Shown here: positions 1 to 8,298 of the stretch, one piece after another
Numbering within the stretch: position 1 is the stretch's first letter
Layout: every line of letters starts with the position of its first letter
From: an uncultured Bacteroidales bacterium
Lineage (GTDB): Bacteria; Bacteroidota; Bacteroidia; Bacteroidales; UBA3663
DNA length: 12,489 nucleotides
Assembly (NCBI GenBank): GCA_937899265.1
Contig: CALBPV010000133.1
Span: forward strand, 1-12,489
Direction: 5' to 3'
The notes under the pieces: model-generated
Databases searched by the model: none
What the model was told of the DNA's origin: nothing
Seen by the model: only the letters and a program-made list of their open reading frames with translations
Translations under genes and position numbers: made by a program

Positions 1-1
1 A

Positions 2-715
2 AGATCCGCAGCCGATTTCACGGCAAAAATCATCGAAGAAGCGTTCGAGGGCATGACGCTCCAATTCAACACCCACCTCGCCGAGTTCCGGGGCGAGATG
101 CTGGGCAAGGACATTACGACCCATTTTGTGGGACGGTTCAATGCCTCCAACCTTTTGGCTGTCTTCGGTGCTGCCGTCGAACTCGGCATGCCTGTCGATG
201 AGGTGCTCACCAAAATCAGCCTGCTCGTTCCCGTCAACGGACGGTTTGAGTCGATACGTTCGCCCAAGGGTTTCTCGGCCATCATTGACTATGCCCACAC
301 GCCCGATGCCCTCGTCAATGTGCTCGGTGCCATCCGCGAGATTTTGGGCAACAAAGGACAAGTCATCACCGTAGTGGGATGCGGCGGCAACCGCGACAAA
401 GGGAAACGCCCCATCATGGCCAAGGAAGCCGGCCTGCGCAGCGACCGACTGATTCTCACGTCCGACAACCCGCGCTTCGAAGTTCCCGAGGAAATCATCA
501 ACGACATGAAGACGGGCATCGACACCGATGACCTGCGTGCCAAAACCCTGGCCATTACCGACCGTCGCGAGGCCATCCGTACGGCTGTGGCTTTGGCCCG
601 TCCGGGCGATGTTATCCTCGTTGCCGGCAAAGGTCACGAAAACTATCAGGAGATTCAGGGTGTCAAACATCACTTCGACGACCATGAAGTGGTGCGCGAG
701 GCCATCGGTTCTTAA
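2..715 (+). CDS. murE: UDP-MurNAc-tripeptide synthetase MurE, meso-DAP type (5' partial)
   Basis: Cytoplasmic ligase that adds the third stem residue to UDP-MurNAc-L-Ala-D-Glu using ATP. Only the last 237 residues are present, about half of a usual MurE of roughly 480; the open frame continues left from the Met at 53 to the window edge without a stop, so that Met is internal. What remains is the end of the central ATPase domain and the full C-terminal ligase domain. Visible motifs are GRFNASN (131-151), the GCGGNRDKGKRP stretch, DNPR (464-475) and GKGHE (626-640). In this family DNPR marks enzymes that choose meso-diaminopimelate over lysine, which fits a Gram-negative Bacteroidota wall. It ends 42 bases before mraY; murF, which often sits between the two in other phyla, is absent. 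Family call is secure; the substrate call rests on the motif. Confidence 0.97.
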   Translation, partial: RSAADFTAKIIEEAFEGMTLQFNTHLAEFRGEMLGKDITTHFVGRFNASNLLAVFGAAVELGMPVDEVLTKISLLVPVNGRFESIRSPKGFSAIIDYAHTPDALVNVLGAIREILGNKGQVITVVGCGGNRDKGKRPIMAKEAGLRSDRLILTSDNPRFEVPEEIINDMKTGIDTDDLRAKTLAITDRREAIRTAVALARPGDVILVAGKGHENYQEIQGVKHHFDDHEVVREAIGS

Positions 716-757
716 ATTGTTCCGTTCACAGAATACAGGGTCATTCCTATTTTGCTT

Positions 758-2071
758 ATGCTATATTATCTTTTTCGCTTTCTCGAACAGTTTGACATCC
801 CGGGGGCACGTCTTTGGGGCTACATTTCCTTCCGAGCCGTCCTTGCCTTTGTCTTCGCGCTTGTCATTTCCATCTACTTCGGTGAACGGTTCATCAAATA
901 CATGCGCCGCCACAACCATTACGAGGAACAGCGCGACTATGCGACCGATCCGTTCAATGTCAATAAAGTAGGCGTACCCACCATGGGCGGCATTATCATC
1001 ATTATGGCTACCATTCTTCCGAGCCTTTTCTTCGGACGTCTGCGCAATATTTATATGATTATGATGATAGTCACCACCCTGTGGCTGGGATTCCTCGGAT
1101 TCATGGACGACTACCTCAAGATGACACGGTCGAAAGACGGCATGAAGCCCATCGTCAAACTCCTGGGGCAGGCAATCCTCGGTCTTGGCATCGGTCTGAC
1201 GCTTTATATTTCGCCCGATGCGGTCATTCGCGAAAACATCACCGTTATGCGTCAGCCCGTAGCCCAAAGCTACGAAGAGCATATTCCGTCTTTCTCTCAA
1301 CAGCAGCCGGTTCAAACAACGATTCTCAAGTCGAAACCCATCAAATCGACCAAGACAACGCTGCCCTTCTTCAAGAACCACAATGTCGATTACAAAGGCT
1401 GGTTCGGATTCATGGGTCCTTATCAGCAGGCGGCCGGATGGGTATTCTTCGTGTTCATGACAATCTTTATCATCATGGCCGTTTCCAACGGTTCCAACCT
1501 CAACGACGGCATGGACGGCATGTGTGCCGGCAACTCGGCCATCATCTGTGTGGCCTTGGGAGTGTTGGCCTACTTCTCGTCGAACCTGGCCTACGCCTCC
1601 TATTTCGACATCATGTACATCCCCGATGCCCAAGAACTGGTCATCTTCATTTCCGCCTTCGTGGGTGCTTTGACGGGTTTCCTGTGGTACAACAGCTATC
1701 CGGCTCAGATTTTCATGGGCGACACGGGGTCTCTGGCCATCGGCGGCATCATCGCCGTATTGGCCATCATCATCCACAAGGAGCTGCTCATCCCTGTGCT
1801 CTGCATCATTTTCCTCCTCGAGAGCGTGAGTGTCATTTTGCAAACCAACTATGCAAAATACGGCAACAAGAAGGGACTCAAACTCCGCGTCTTCAAGCGG
1901 GCTCCCTTCCACGACACGTTCCGGATGCGACTCGATCAGCTTCCTGCCGACTTCAAGGTGCTCATTCGCTGGCCGCGAGGTGCTTGGCATGAATCCAAAA
2001 TCACCAACCGCTTCTGGATTGTGACGATGATTGCCGCTGCGCTCGCTATCATCACCCTCAAGGTCAGATAA
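758..2071 (+). CDS. mraY: Phospho-N-acetylmuramoyl-pentapeptide transferase MraY
   Basis: Polytopic inner-membrane enzyme that transfers phospho-MurNAc-pentapeptide from UDP to undecaprenyl phosphate, giving lipid I. I start it at the ATG at 758 (MLYYLF, the usual Bacteroidetes beginning) and not at the in-frame TTG at 752; this gives 437 residues. Catalytic motifs are in place: PTMGG near the N-terminus, DDYLK (Asp117, Asp118), NLNDGMDGM (Asp250, Asp253) and MGDTGS (Asp322). A hydrophilic loop at about residues 152-215 is some 40 residues longer than in E. coli, as I recall for Bacteroidetes MraY. The C-terminal histidine motif, HHH in most bacteria and HDH in Bacteroides as I remember it, reads His385-Asp386-Thr387 here. 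The end of the protein (HESKI..RFWIVT...ITLKVR) is Bacteroides-like. Flanked by murE and murD in the same operon. Confidence 0.97.
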   Translation: MLYYLFRFLEQFDIPGARLWGYISFRAVLAFVFALVISIYFGERFIKYMRRHNHYEEQRDYATDPFNVNKVGVPTMGGIIIIMATILPSLFFGRLRNIYMIMMIVTTLWLGFLGFMDDYLKMTRSKDGMKPIVKLLGQAILGLGIGLTLYISPDAVIRENITVMRQPVAQSYEEHIPSFSQQQPVQTTILKSKPIKSTKTTLPFFKNHNVDYKGWFGFMGPYQQAAGWVFFVFMTIFIIMAVSNGSNLNDGMDGMCAGNSAIICVALGVLAYFSSNLAYASYFDIMYIPDAQELVIFISAFVGALTGFLWYNSYPAQIFMGDTGSLAIGGIIAVLAIIIHKELLIPVLCIIFLLESVSVILQTNYAKYGNKKGLKLRVFKRAPFHDTFRMRLDQLPADFKVLIRWPRGAWHESKITNRFWIVTMIAAALAIITLKVR

Positions 2072-2129
2072 ATAAATATAATGACTGTTTTCCGATAGAT
2101 AATTTATCAAACAAACATCTTTACAAAAT

Positions 2130-3509
2130 ATGAAACGTATCGTAGTTTTAGGAGGCGGCGAAAGCGGATCCGGAGCCGCTGTTCTCGCCAAGTTGAAAGG
2201 GTTTGATGTCTTTCTCAGCGACATGTCGCCCATCAAGGACAAATACAAAGTTCTCCTCGCCCAATATGACATTCCCTTCGAGGAAGGGCACGAACACACC
2301 GAGAGCCTCATCCTCAATGCCGACGAGGTCATCAAGAGTCCGGGCATTCCGCTCACGGCACCCCTCATTGTCAAACTCTGTCAACAAGGCACGCCTGTCA
2401 TCTCCGAGATTGAATTTGCCGGACGTTACACCGATGCCAAAATGATTTGCATCACCGGTTCCAACGGCAAAACAACGACAACCATGATGACCTACCACCT
2501 CCTCAAGGAGGCCGGACTGAACGTCGGACTGGCAGGCAACGTGGGCAAAAGCCTCGCTCTGCAGGTTGCTGTAGAGAAACACGACTACTACGTCATCGAA
2601 CTCTCGTCGTTCCAGCTCGACAACATGTATGATTTCCGGGCCAATGTGTCAGTCATCATGAACATCACGCCCGACCACCTCGACCGCTATGACCACGAGA
2701 TGCAGAACTATATCGATGCCAAGATGCGCATCCTCCAGAACCAAACGCACGATGACCATTTCATCTTCTGGAACGAAGATCCCGTCGTGACCAAAGAGAT
2801 TGCCAAACGCAGTCCTCTCGAGGTTCAGTTGGTGCCGTTCACAGGACGCACCGTCCACGACATGGGCCATCCGCTTACTCCCGGAGCGTATATCAAGGGA
2901 GACAAGATGATTGTCGATCTTCCCGACCAGCTCATCGACATCGACCTTCAGGATTTGCCGCTGCCCGGCCCCCACAATCTCTACAATACGATGGCTGCGG
3001 CCATTTCGGCCGGTCTGTCCGGCATCCGCAAGGAAGCCATCCGCAAAGCACTCAAGTCCTTCCACGGCGTGGAACACCGTCTGGAGAAAATCGGACAGGT
3101 GGCCGGCGTGACCTACATCAACGACTCCAAAGCCACCAACGTCAATTCGTGCTGGTATGCCCTCATGAGCATGAACACCCCCACCGTCCTTATCCTCGGC
3201 GGCAAGGACAAAGGCAACGACTACACCGAGATAGAAGAACTCGTACGCACCCGTTGTACCGCCCTCGTCTATATGGGTCTCCACAACGAGAAACTCCACG
3301 GGTTCTTTGACCACATGGGCAAACCCGTAGCCGATGCGCGGTCCATGGAAGAAGCCCTTCAGAAGTGCCGTGCTTTCGCCCGTCCCGGTGACACCGTGCT
3401 GCTCTCTCCCTGCTGTGCTTCGTTCGACCTTTTCCAAAGTTACGAAGATCGCGGTGACCAAATGAAGGCAGTAGTGCGCCGTTGGATGGCTGAAGAAAAG
3501 AATGCTTAA
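2130..3509 (+). CDS. murD: UDP-MurNAc-L-alanine:D-glutamate ligase MurD
   Basis: Cytoplasmic ATP-dependent ligase that adds D-glutamate to UDP-MurNAc-L-Ala. It has 459 residues, a normal length. The N-terminal Rossmann-like UDP-binding domain begins with VVLGGGESGSG (5-15). The ATP loop is GSNGKTTTT (110-118), followed by ELSSFQLD (157-164) and the DHLDR segment (182-186). Lys198 in YIDAKMRIL lines up with the carbamylated lysine of E. coli MurD, even in residue number. The C-terminal domain shows GVEHRLE and NDSKATN, the usual ligase signature. The ATG at 2130 follows an A/T-rich leader without a Shine-Dalgarno motif, normal for this phylum. It lies 58 bases after mraY and 27 before ftsW, so it is surely cotranscribed. 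Nothing in the sequence looks degraded. Confidence 0.98.
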   Translation: MKRIVVLGGGESGSGAAVLAKLKGFDVFLSDMSPIKDKYKVLLAQYDIPFEEGHEHTESLILNADEVIKSPGIPLTAPLIVKLCQQGTPVISEIEFAGRYTDAKMICITGSNGKTTTTMMTYHLLKEAGLNVGLAGNVGKSLALQVAVEKHDYYVIELSSFQLDNMYDFRANVSVIMNITPDHLDRYDHEMQNYIDAKMRILQNQTHDDHFIFWNEDPVVTKEIAKRSPLEVQLVPFTGRTVHDMGHPLTPGAYIKGDKMIVDLPDQLIDIDLQDLPLPGPHNLYNTMAAAISAGLSGIRKEAIRKALKSFHGVEHRLEKIGQVAGVTYINDSKATNVNSCWYALMSMNTPTVLILGGKDKGNDYTEIEELVRTRCTALVYMGLHNEKLHGFFDHMGKPVADARSMEEALQKCRAFARPGDTVLLSPCCASFDLFQSYEDRGDQMKAVVRRWMAEEKNA

Positions 3510-3536
3510 CCCTCAATATTTCAATCTCTCAAATTT

Positions 3537-4907
3537 ATGAAAACCGAAATCGAACAAATGTCTCCGTCTGAACCCGTTCAGGATGTGAAGGCCGCGGAGA
3601 CGAACATTGAGGTGAAGCAAGAGCCGCCACAACACCCCTCCCTCGCATCGTCGCTGATGCGGGGCGACCGAGTGCTGTGGGGCATTTATTTCTTGCTCAT
3701 CGTCATTTCGATTGTGGAAATGTTCAGTGCCTCCTCGACGCTCACATACAAAGCGGCATCGACATCTGACCCCACATTCCGTCACATCCGCCACATTCTC
3801 TTCGGTCTTGTGGTCATGATTGTCTCCCAAAACATGGGACGCAAGGCCTTCCCCGGCTGGGGGTTCCTGATTTACATCCTCGGTATGATTCTTGTCATAC
3901 TGCTGCCTGTTTTGGGCACAGATATGAAAGGTGCCCATCGCGACATCCTCGGCATCCAACCAGTCGAGCTCATCAAGATAGGCACCGTCCTGCTGGTGGC
4001 TATGCTCATCACCCAACCCGACATTTGGTATCAGCGACTGGGAGCTTTTTTCCGGCATAACACACCGCTCAAACGCTACCTTCTGCTGTTGTTCACCATC
4101 GCTTTGCCGTGCATTTTCATGGCTCCGCAGAACCTCTCAAGCGCCATCATCATAGGTTTGGCATCGTTTTTCCTAATGTTCCTCGGGGAGGTTCCGTGGC
4201 GCTATCTTTGGCGTACGCTCACCATTGTCGCCATCGTCGGTGCTCTCGGCATCGCTGCCCTTTACGGCCTGCATGCCTACACCGAAAGCTGCCACGAACA
4301 GGGTGTCAAACCCATAAATCTTGGTCTTGTCAACAGAGCCTACACTTGGGAGAACCGTCTCTTCGGCAACGAGAACAAACCCCTTTGGGAGCAGGATGTC
4401 GATGGCGACAACTCTCAAGTTATCCATGCCCACATGGCGCTGGCAAACAGTTACCCCTTCGGTCGTTTCATTGGCAACAGCAAACTGCGTGACTACCTGC
4501 CGGAGGCTTATTCCGATTATATCTATGCCATCATCTTCGAAGAATTGGGGTGGGAAGGAGCTACATTCGTCCTCTTCCTCTATGCCTTCCTTCTATGGCG
4601 TTGCTATATCATCGCGCGGAAGTCCCGCAATTTCTACCATCGTCTTATCATGGTAGGACTGCCGCTCATCATCCTCATCCAGGCTCTCATCCACATCGGC
4701 GTCTGCACCGGAGCGATGTTTGTCACAGGCCAACCTCTCCCCCTCATCTCGCGAGGCGGTTCGTCCATTATTTTCACGTCGCTGTCTTTCGGACTGATGT
4801 TCGCCATGAGCCGTATTATCGAGAATGAAGGAGCCGGCGAAGAGGAGACTCCCGCAGCCGACAACACCATTTTAAATAATAGCCAAACCAACGAGATAAC
4901 GTCATAA
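3537..4907 (+). CDS. ftsW: Septal peptidoglycan glycosyltransferase FtsW (SEDS family)
   Basis: Inner-membrane SEDS protein that polymerises lipid II into glycan at the division septum together with a class B PBP (FtsI, probably encoded to the left of this window). It has 456 residues with about ten hydrophobic segments, the first starting near residue 46. The conserved outer loop with PEAYSDYIYAIIFEELGWEG contains Asp327, equivalent to the catalytic Asp of E. coli FtsW, and SRGGSS (405-410) is the C-terminal SEDS signature. Two departures: an acidic, Pro/Gln-rich cytoplasmic extension of about 40 residues at the N-terminus, and a shortened first conserved loop, GAHRDILGIQPVELIK (132-147), that lacks the usual Arg-Trp and the Ser of QPSE. 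Met41 (ATG at 3657) is an alternative start that would give the length usual in Bacteroides; I keep the upstream ATG because it leaves a normal 27-base gap after murD. FtsW is preferred over RodA because of the dcw context. Confidence 0.94.
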   Translation: MKTEIEQMSPSEPVQDVKAAETNIEVKQEPPQHPSLASSLMRGDRVLWGIYFLLIVISIVEMFSASSTLTYKAASTSDPTFRHIRHILFGLVVMIVSQNMGRKAFPGWGFLIYILGMILVILLPVLGTDMKGAHRDILGIQPVELIKIGTVLLVAMLITQPDIWYQRLGAFFRHNTPLKRYLLLLFTIALPCIFMAPQNLSSAIIIGLASFFLMFLGEVPWRYLWRTLTIVAIVGALGIAALYGLHAYTESCHEQGVKPINLGLVNRAYTWENRLFGNENKPLWEQDVDGDNSQVIHAHMALANSYPFGRFIGNSKLRDYLPEAYSDYIYAIIFEELGWEGATFVLFLYAFLLWRCYIIARKSRNFYHRLIMVGLPLIILIQALIHIGVCTGAMFVTGQPLPLISRGGSSIIFTSLSFGLMFAMSRIIENEGAGEEETPAADNTILNNSQTNEITS

Positions 4908-4920
4908 CGAAAAGAATAAT

Positions 4921-6018
4921 ATGAAAGTGATTATTTCAGGCGGCGGCACCGGCGGCCACATCTTCCCCGCTATTGCCATTGCAAATGCCATAAAGAAACT
5001 TGCCCCCGAGACCGAAATTCTCTTTATAGGTGCTTCCGGACGCATGGAGATGGAGAAAGTTCCCGCTGCAGGCTACAAAATCATAGGACTCCCCGTGCGA
5101 GGTCTGATTCGTCCCCTATGGAGTCCCCGCAACATCGGTGTCCTCATCGACTTCCTCAAGAGCAAGTCGCAAGTCAAAAAGATTATCCGCGAGTTCCGTC
5201 CCGACGTGGCAGTGGGTGTGGGCGGCTATGCCTCGGCCCCGACCCTCAATGCAGCTGCAGCCGAAGGAGTGCCCTGTCTCATCCAGGAACAGAACTCTTA
5301 TGCCGGTGTCACCAACAAAAGTCTGGCCAACAAAGCCAAGGTCATCTGTGTGGCCTACGACGGCATGGAACGTTTTTTCCCTGCCGACCGTATCATCAAG
5401 ACGGGAAATCCCGTGCGACAGGCTTTGCTCCAAAACACATCCACACCCGCTGAAGCACGTGTCTGCTGCGGCATGGATCCCGGACGCAAAACCGTTCTCG
5501 TGATTGGCGGCAGCCTCGGAGCCCGCACCATCAACGACAGCATTGCCGCCGGCATCAAAGCTTTCGAACAGGCCGGCGTACAGGTGCTGTGGCAGACCGG
5601 AAAACTCTATGCCGAAGAATGTCAGGCTCGCGCCAAGGAAGCCGATACCCAATTGGTTCACCCCACGCCGTTCATCGCAGACATGGCAATGGCCTACAAG
5701 GCTGCCGATATCGTCATCTCCCGTGCCGGAGCCAGTTCGATTTCCGAGCTCTGTCTGCTGGGAAAAGCCTCTGTTCTGGTTCCCTCGCCCAACGTGGCTG
5801 AAGACCATCAGACCAAGAATGCGCGCGCCCTCAGCGACCGCGGTGCCGCTGTTTTCGTAGCCGATGCGGAAGCCCGCCAGTCGCTCGTCTCTACAGCCGT
5901 CGCCTTGGTCAACGACCCCGTCCGCATCGCGTCTCTCGAGACCGAGGTGCTCAAGCTCGCGCTCCCCGATTCGGCTCGCATCATCGCCGAGAAAGTCCTC
6001 GCTCTGGGCGGGAAATGA
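4921..6018 (+). CDS. murG: UDP-GlcNAc:lipid I GlcNAc transferase MurG
   Basis: Peripheral membrane GT-B glycosyltransferase (family GT28) on the cytoplasmic face. It adds GlcNAc from UDP-GlcNAc to lipid I, producing lipid II for FtsW and the PBPs. It has 365 residues, a usual length. The N-terminal acceptor domain opens with SGGGTGGHIFPAIAIA (6-21, with the conserved His13) and has the GVGGYASAP and QEQNSYAGVTNK loops. The C-terminal donor domain starts around GGSLGARTIN and contains RAGASSISE (268-276), whose Glu276 corresponds to the UDP-ribose-binding glutamate, followed by the VAEDHQTKNA segment. It starts only 13 bases after ftsW, the tightest junction in the cluster, which fits tight coupling of expression of the lipid II maker and its user. 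Confidence 0.98.
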   Translation: MKVIISGGGTGGHIFPAIAIANAIKKLAPETEILFIGASGRMEMEKVPAAGYKIIGLPVRGLIRPLWSPRNIGVLIDFLKSKSQVKKIIREFRPDVAVGVGGYASAPTLNAAAAEGVPCLIQEQNSYAGVTNKSLANKAKVICVAYDGMERFFPADRIIKTGNPVRQALLQNTSTPAEARVCCGMDPGRKTVLVIGGSLGARTINDSIAAGIKAFEQAGVQVLWQTGKLYAEECQARAKEADTQLVHPTPFIADMAMAYKAADIVISRAGASSISELCLLGKASVLVPSPNVAEDHQTKNARALSDRGAAVFVADAEARQSLVSTAVALVNDPVRIASLETEVLKLALPDSARIIAEKVLALGGK

Positions 6019-6076
6019 CGCTGATTCTTTTTCTTACAGTTTTTCTGAACAATACTAAAACGTTCCTTAATAAGAT

Positions 6077-7471
6077 ATGAAATCTCTATATTTCGTCGGT
6101 GCCGGCGGCATCGGAATGAGCGCCTTGGTTCGCTATTTTCTGGCTTCCCATTATCATGTGGGCGGCTACGACCGCACACCCTCAGCGCTCACGGAGGCAC
6201 TCATCCGCGAGGGAGCCGACATCCACTACGAAGACAACATCGGAGCTGTCTCCCCTATCTACAAGGACCCCAAGGAGACGCTCGTGGTCTATACTCCTGC
6301 CATTCCGGCCAACCACGGAGAACTCTCCTACTTCCGCGAGAACGGGTTCGAAATCATGAAACGTTCGCAGTTGCTCGGTCTCATCACCCGACAGAAACGG
6401 GGTCTCTGTGTGGCCGGCACTCACGGCAAGACAACCACCTCATCGATGATAGCCCACATCCTCAAACAGAGTTCTGTAGATTGCAATGCTTTCCTCGGCG
6501 GCATACTCAAGCCGTACGACTCGAACCTCATGCTCTCCGACCGTTCAGACTTCACCGTGATAGAGGCCGACGAGTTCGACCGTTCTTTCCATACGCTGTC
6601 GCCCTACATTTCCGTCATCACCTCTTGTGATGCCGACCATCTTGACATCTACGGCACCGAAGAAGCCTATCGCGAAAGTTTTGCCCACTACACATCGCTC
6701 ATCCGTCCTGACGGAGCACTCGTGATTCACAAAGGTCTCAAGGTCGAGACACGTTTGCAGCCCGGCACCCGCTGCTTCTCCTATGCAGTTAACGAGACGT
6801 CCGACTTCTCGGCCCGCAACGTGCGAATAGGCGGCGGTACCATCCTGTTCGATTTTGTTGTGGCTCCCGCCGTGCTTCCCCAATACCCCGAGGGATACAC
6901 CTTCCCCGACATGGAACCAGGTGTTCCTGTGCCTGTCAATGTCGATAATGCCACCGCCGCCTTGGCCGTCTGTCTGATGTGCGGCTGCAGCGAGGATGAA
7001 CTACGCAACGGACTGAAGTCTTTCGGCGGTGCACGTCGCCGTTTCGACTTCTATGTGAAGACTGACTCGTTTGTCCTCATGGACGATTATGCCCATCATC
7101 CCGACGAAATCAAAGCTTCGTTACGTTCGGTCAAGGAGTTGTTTGCGGGACGTCACGTCACGGTGGTCTTCCAGCCTCACCTTTTCTCTCGCACCCGCGA
7201 CCTCGCTCCGGGCTTCGCCGAGGCATTGGCCATTCCCGACCGCACGATTCTCTTGCCCATCTATCCGGCTCGCGAGCAACCCATTCCGGGAGTGACATCC
7301 GATTGGCTTCTGTCGCTCATCCAGAGTCCCGACAAGAGCCTCGTCTCCAAGGAAGAGCTCCTCTCCCGGCTCCGGGCTCTCAAGGATGCCGGTCAGTTGG
7401 ATGTGCTTGTCATGATGGGTGCCGGCGATATCGAACGCCTCGTGATTCCGGCCAAGGACGCTTTGGCGTAA
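6077..7471 (+). CDS. murC: UDP-MurNAc:L-alanine ligase MurC
   Basis: Cytoplasmic ATP-dependent ligase that makes the first committed step of stem-peptide synthesis, joining L-Ala to UDP-MurNAc. It has 464 residues, normal for the family. The N-terminal nucleotide-sugar domain shows FVGAGGIGMSAL (6-17). The ATP loop is AGTHGKTTTSSM (113-124), the central motif is EADEFDRSF (163-171; Glu-Ala-Asp-Glu-Ser-Asp in E. coli-type enzymes), and the C-terminal domain has GARRRFDF and DDYAHHPDEI (336-345). It follows murG by 58 bases and precedes ftsQ by 70; neither murB nor ddl, which separate these genes in proteobacteria, is present. The ATG at 6077 begins right at the Rossmann fold, so the start is well supported. 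Confidence 0.98.
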   Translation: MKSLYFVGAGGIGMSALVRYFLASHYHVGGYDRTPSALTEALIREGADIHYEDNIGAVSPIYKDPKETLVVYTPAIPANHGELSYFRENGFEIMKRSQLLGLITRQKRGLCVAGTHGKTTTSSMIAHILKQSSVDCNAFLGGILKPYDSNLMLSDRSDFTVIEADEFDRSFHTLSPYISVITSCDADHLDIYGTEEAYRESFAHYTSLIRPDGALVIHKGLKVETRLQPGTRCFSYAVNETSDFSARNVRIGGGTILFDFVVAPAVLPQYPEGYTFPDMEPGVPVPVNVDNATAALAVCLMCGCSEDELRNGLKSFGGARRRFDFYVKTDSFVLMDDYAHHPDEIKASLRSVKELFAGRHVTVVFQPHLFSRTRDLAPGFAEALAIPDRTILLPIYPAREQPIPGVTSDWLLSLIQSPDKSLVSKEELLSRLRALKDAGQLDVLVMMGAGDIERLVIPAKDALA

Positions 7472-7541
7472 CCGTCTTCCGCCCCTTCCATTGTTTCATT
7501 CGCTTCACAGCCTTTTTGCTGTAAGCCCAATATATTTTTCA

Positions 7542-8279
7542 ATGCGCCGCATTTTTCTTCTCTTCGGATTGGCTGTCGTCATCGCTTATCTCACGGTGTG
7601 CGGATTCATCTACGCACCCGGGGAACCCATGCGCTATGCCCGGACGCACATCGTTGTGACCGATAGCAACGAGTTCGATTTCGTCCACGCTGCCGACATC
7701 CAACAGCAGGTGCGCAAGGCCGGGTTCCGCTTCCGGGGTAAAACCATCGACAGCGTTGATACCTATCGCCTCTCCCGGCTCATCGAACAGAACCGTCTCG
7801 TGCGTCAGGCCTGTTGCTACCACACACCTGACAGCACGCTGCGCATCGAGGTTTCCCAGCGTCACCCCCTCATGCGCGTCAAGAGCAACACCGAGGGCGA
7901 TTTCTTCATTGACACCGACGGCGAAACTATGCCGGCACTCACCGCCACAGCCATACGCATCCCACTGGTCACCGGACATGCCTCCCACGAACTTGTCCAC
8001 CACGGACTCTACGACTTCGCCCTGTTCCTCCAGAAGGACCGTTTCTGGCGTTCGGAGATTACCCAAATTTGGATTGATGCCAAGGGAGAGGTTTATCTCG
8101 TGCCGCGGGTGGGAAGCCACACCATCTTGCTTGGCAACTTCGACAACTACGAGGCCAAACTCGACCGCCTGCTTGAATTCTACAAGAAAGTCATGCCCCG
8201 AAAAGGATGGAACGCCTACAAGGTGCTCAACCTCAAATTCGACGGCCAAGTCATCGGGGAAAGGTCCGACAACAAATAA
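7542..8279 (+). CDS. ftsQ: Cell division protein FtsQ (DivIB family)
   Basis: Bitopic inner-membrane divisome protein whose periplasmic part links the early Z-ring proteins to FtsL, FtsB, FtsI and FtsW. I start it at the ATG at 7542, giving 245 residues; an upstream in-frame ATG at 7491 would add 17 residues (MFHSLHSLFAVSPIYFS) before what looks like the natural Arg-Arg-plus-membrane-segment start. Residues 4-22 are the single transmembrane helix with almost no cytoplasmic domain, as is common in Bacteroidetes. A POTRA-like region follows (about residues 36-95), then the beta domain with IWIDAKGEVYLVPRVGSH and ILLGNFDNYEAKLDRLLEFY, and a final strand ending near FDGQVIGE. Sequence conservation in this family is low, so the call also uses position: it sits between murC and ftsA, the standard place for ftsQ. 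Confidence 0.93.
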   Translation: MRRIFLLFGLAVVIAYLTVCGFIYAPGEPMRYARTHIVVTDSNEFDFVHAADIQQQVRKAGFRFRGKTIDSVDTYRLSRLIEQNRLVRQACCYHTPDSTLRIEVSQRHPLMRVKSNTEGDFFIDTDGETMPALTATAIRIPLVTGHASHELVHHGLYDFALFLQKDRFWRSEITQIWIDAKGEVYLVPRVGSHTILLGNFDNYEAKLDRLLEFYKKVMPRKGWNAYKVLNLKFDGQVIGERSDNK

Positions 8280-8298
8280 AATAAAAATATAACCCTCC

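Noticed and set aside
2098..2108. Palindrome GATAATTTATC before murD
   Set aside because: Eleven A/T-rich bases in an A/T-rich leader; a chance match is likely.
761..2374. Very long open frame (537 codons) on the minus strand opposite mraY and the start of murD
   Set aside because: It lies antisense to conserved genes, its translation is rich in His, Asp and Glu as is typical of antisense shadows in G+C-rich coding DNA, and it shows no domain I recognise.
2649..3461. Minus-strand open frame opposite murD (270 codons)
   Set aside because: Antisense shadow of murD with low-complexity Val/Gly/His content and no promoter or motif.
7507..7522. Small hairpin ACAGC-CTTTTT-GCTGT in the murC-ftsQ gap
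   Set aside because: Only five base pairs, with no T tract of the terminator type and no promoter nearby.
7531..7538. TATATTTT, near match to the -7 element, before ftsQ
   Set aside because: It is right next to the start codon, lacks the final G and has no -33 partner at suitable spacing.
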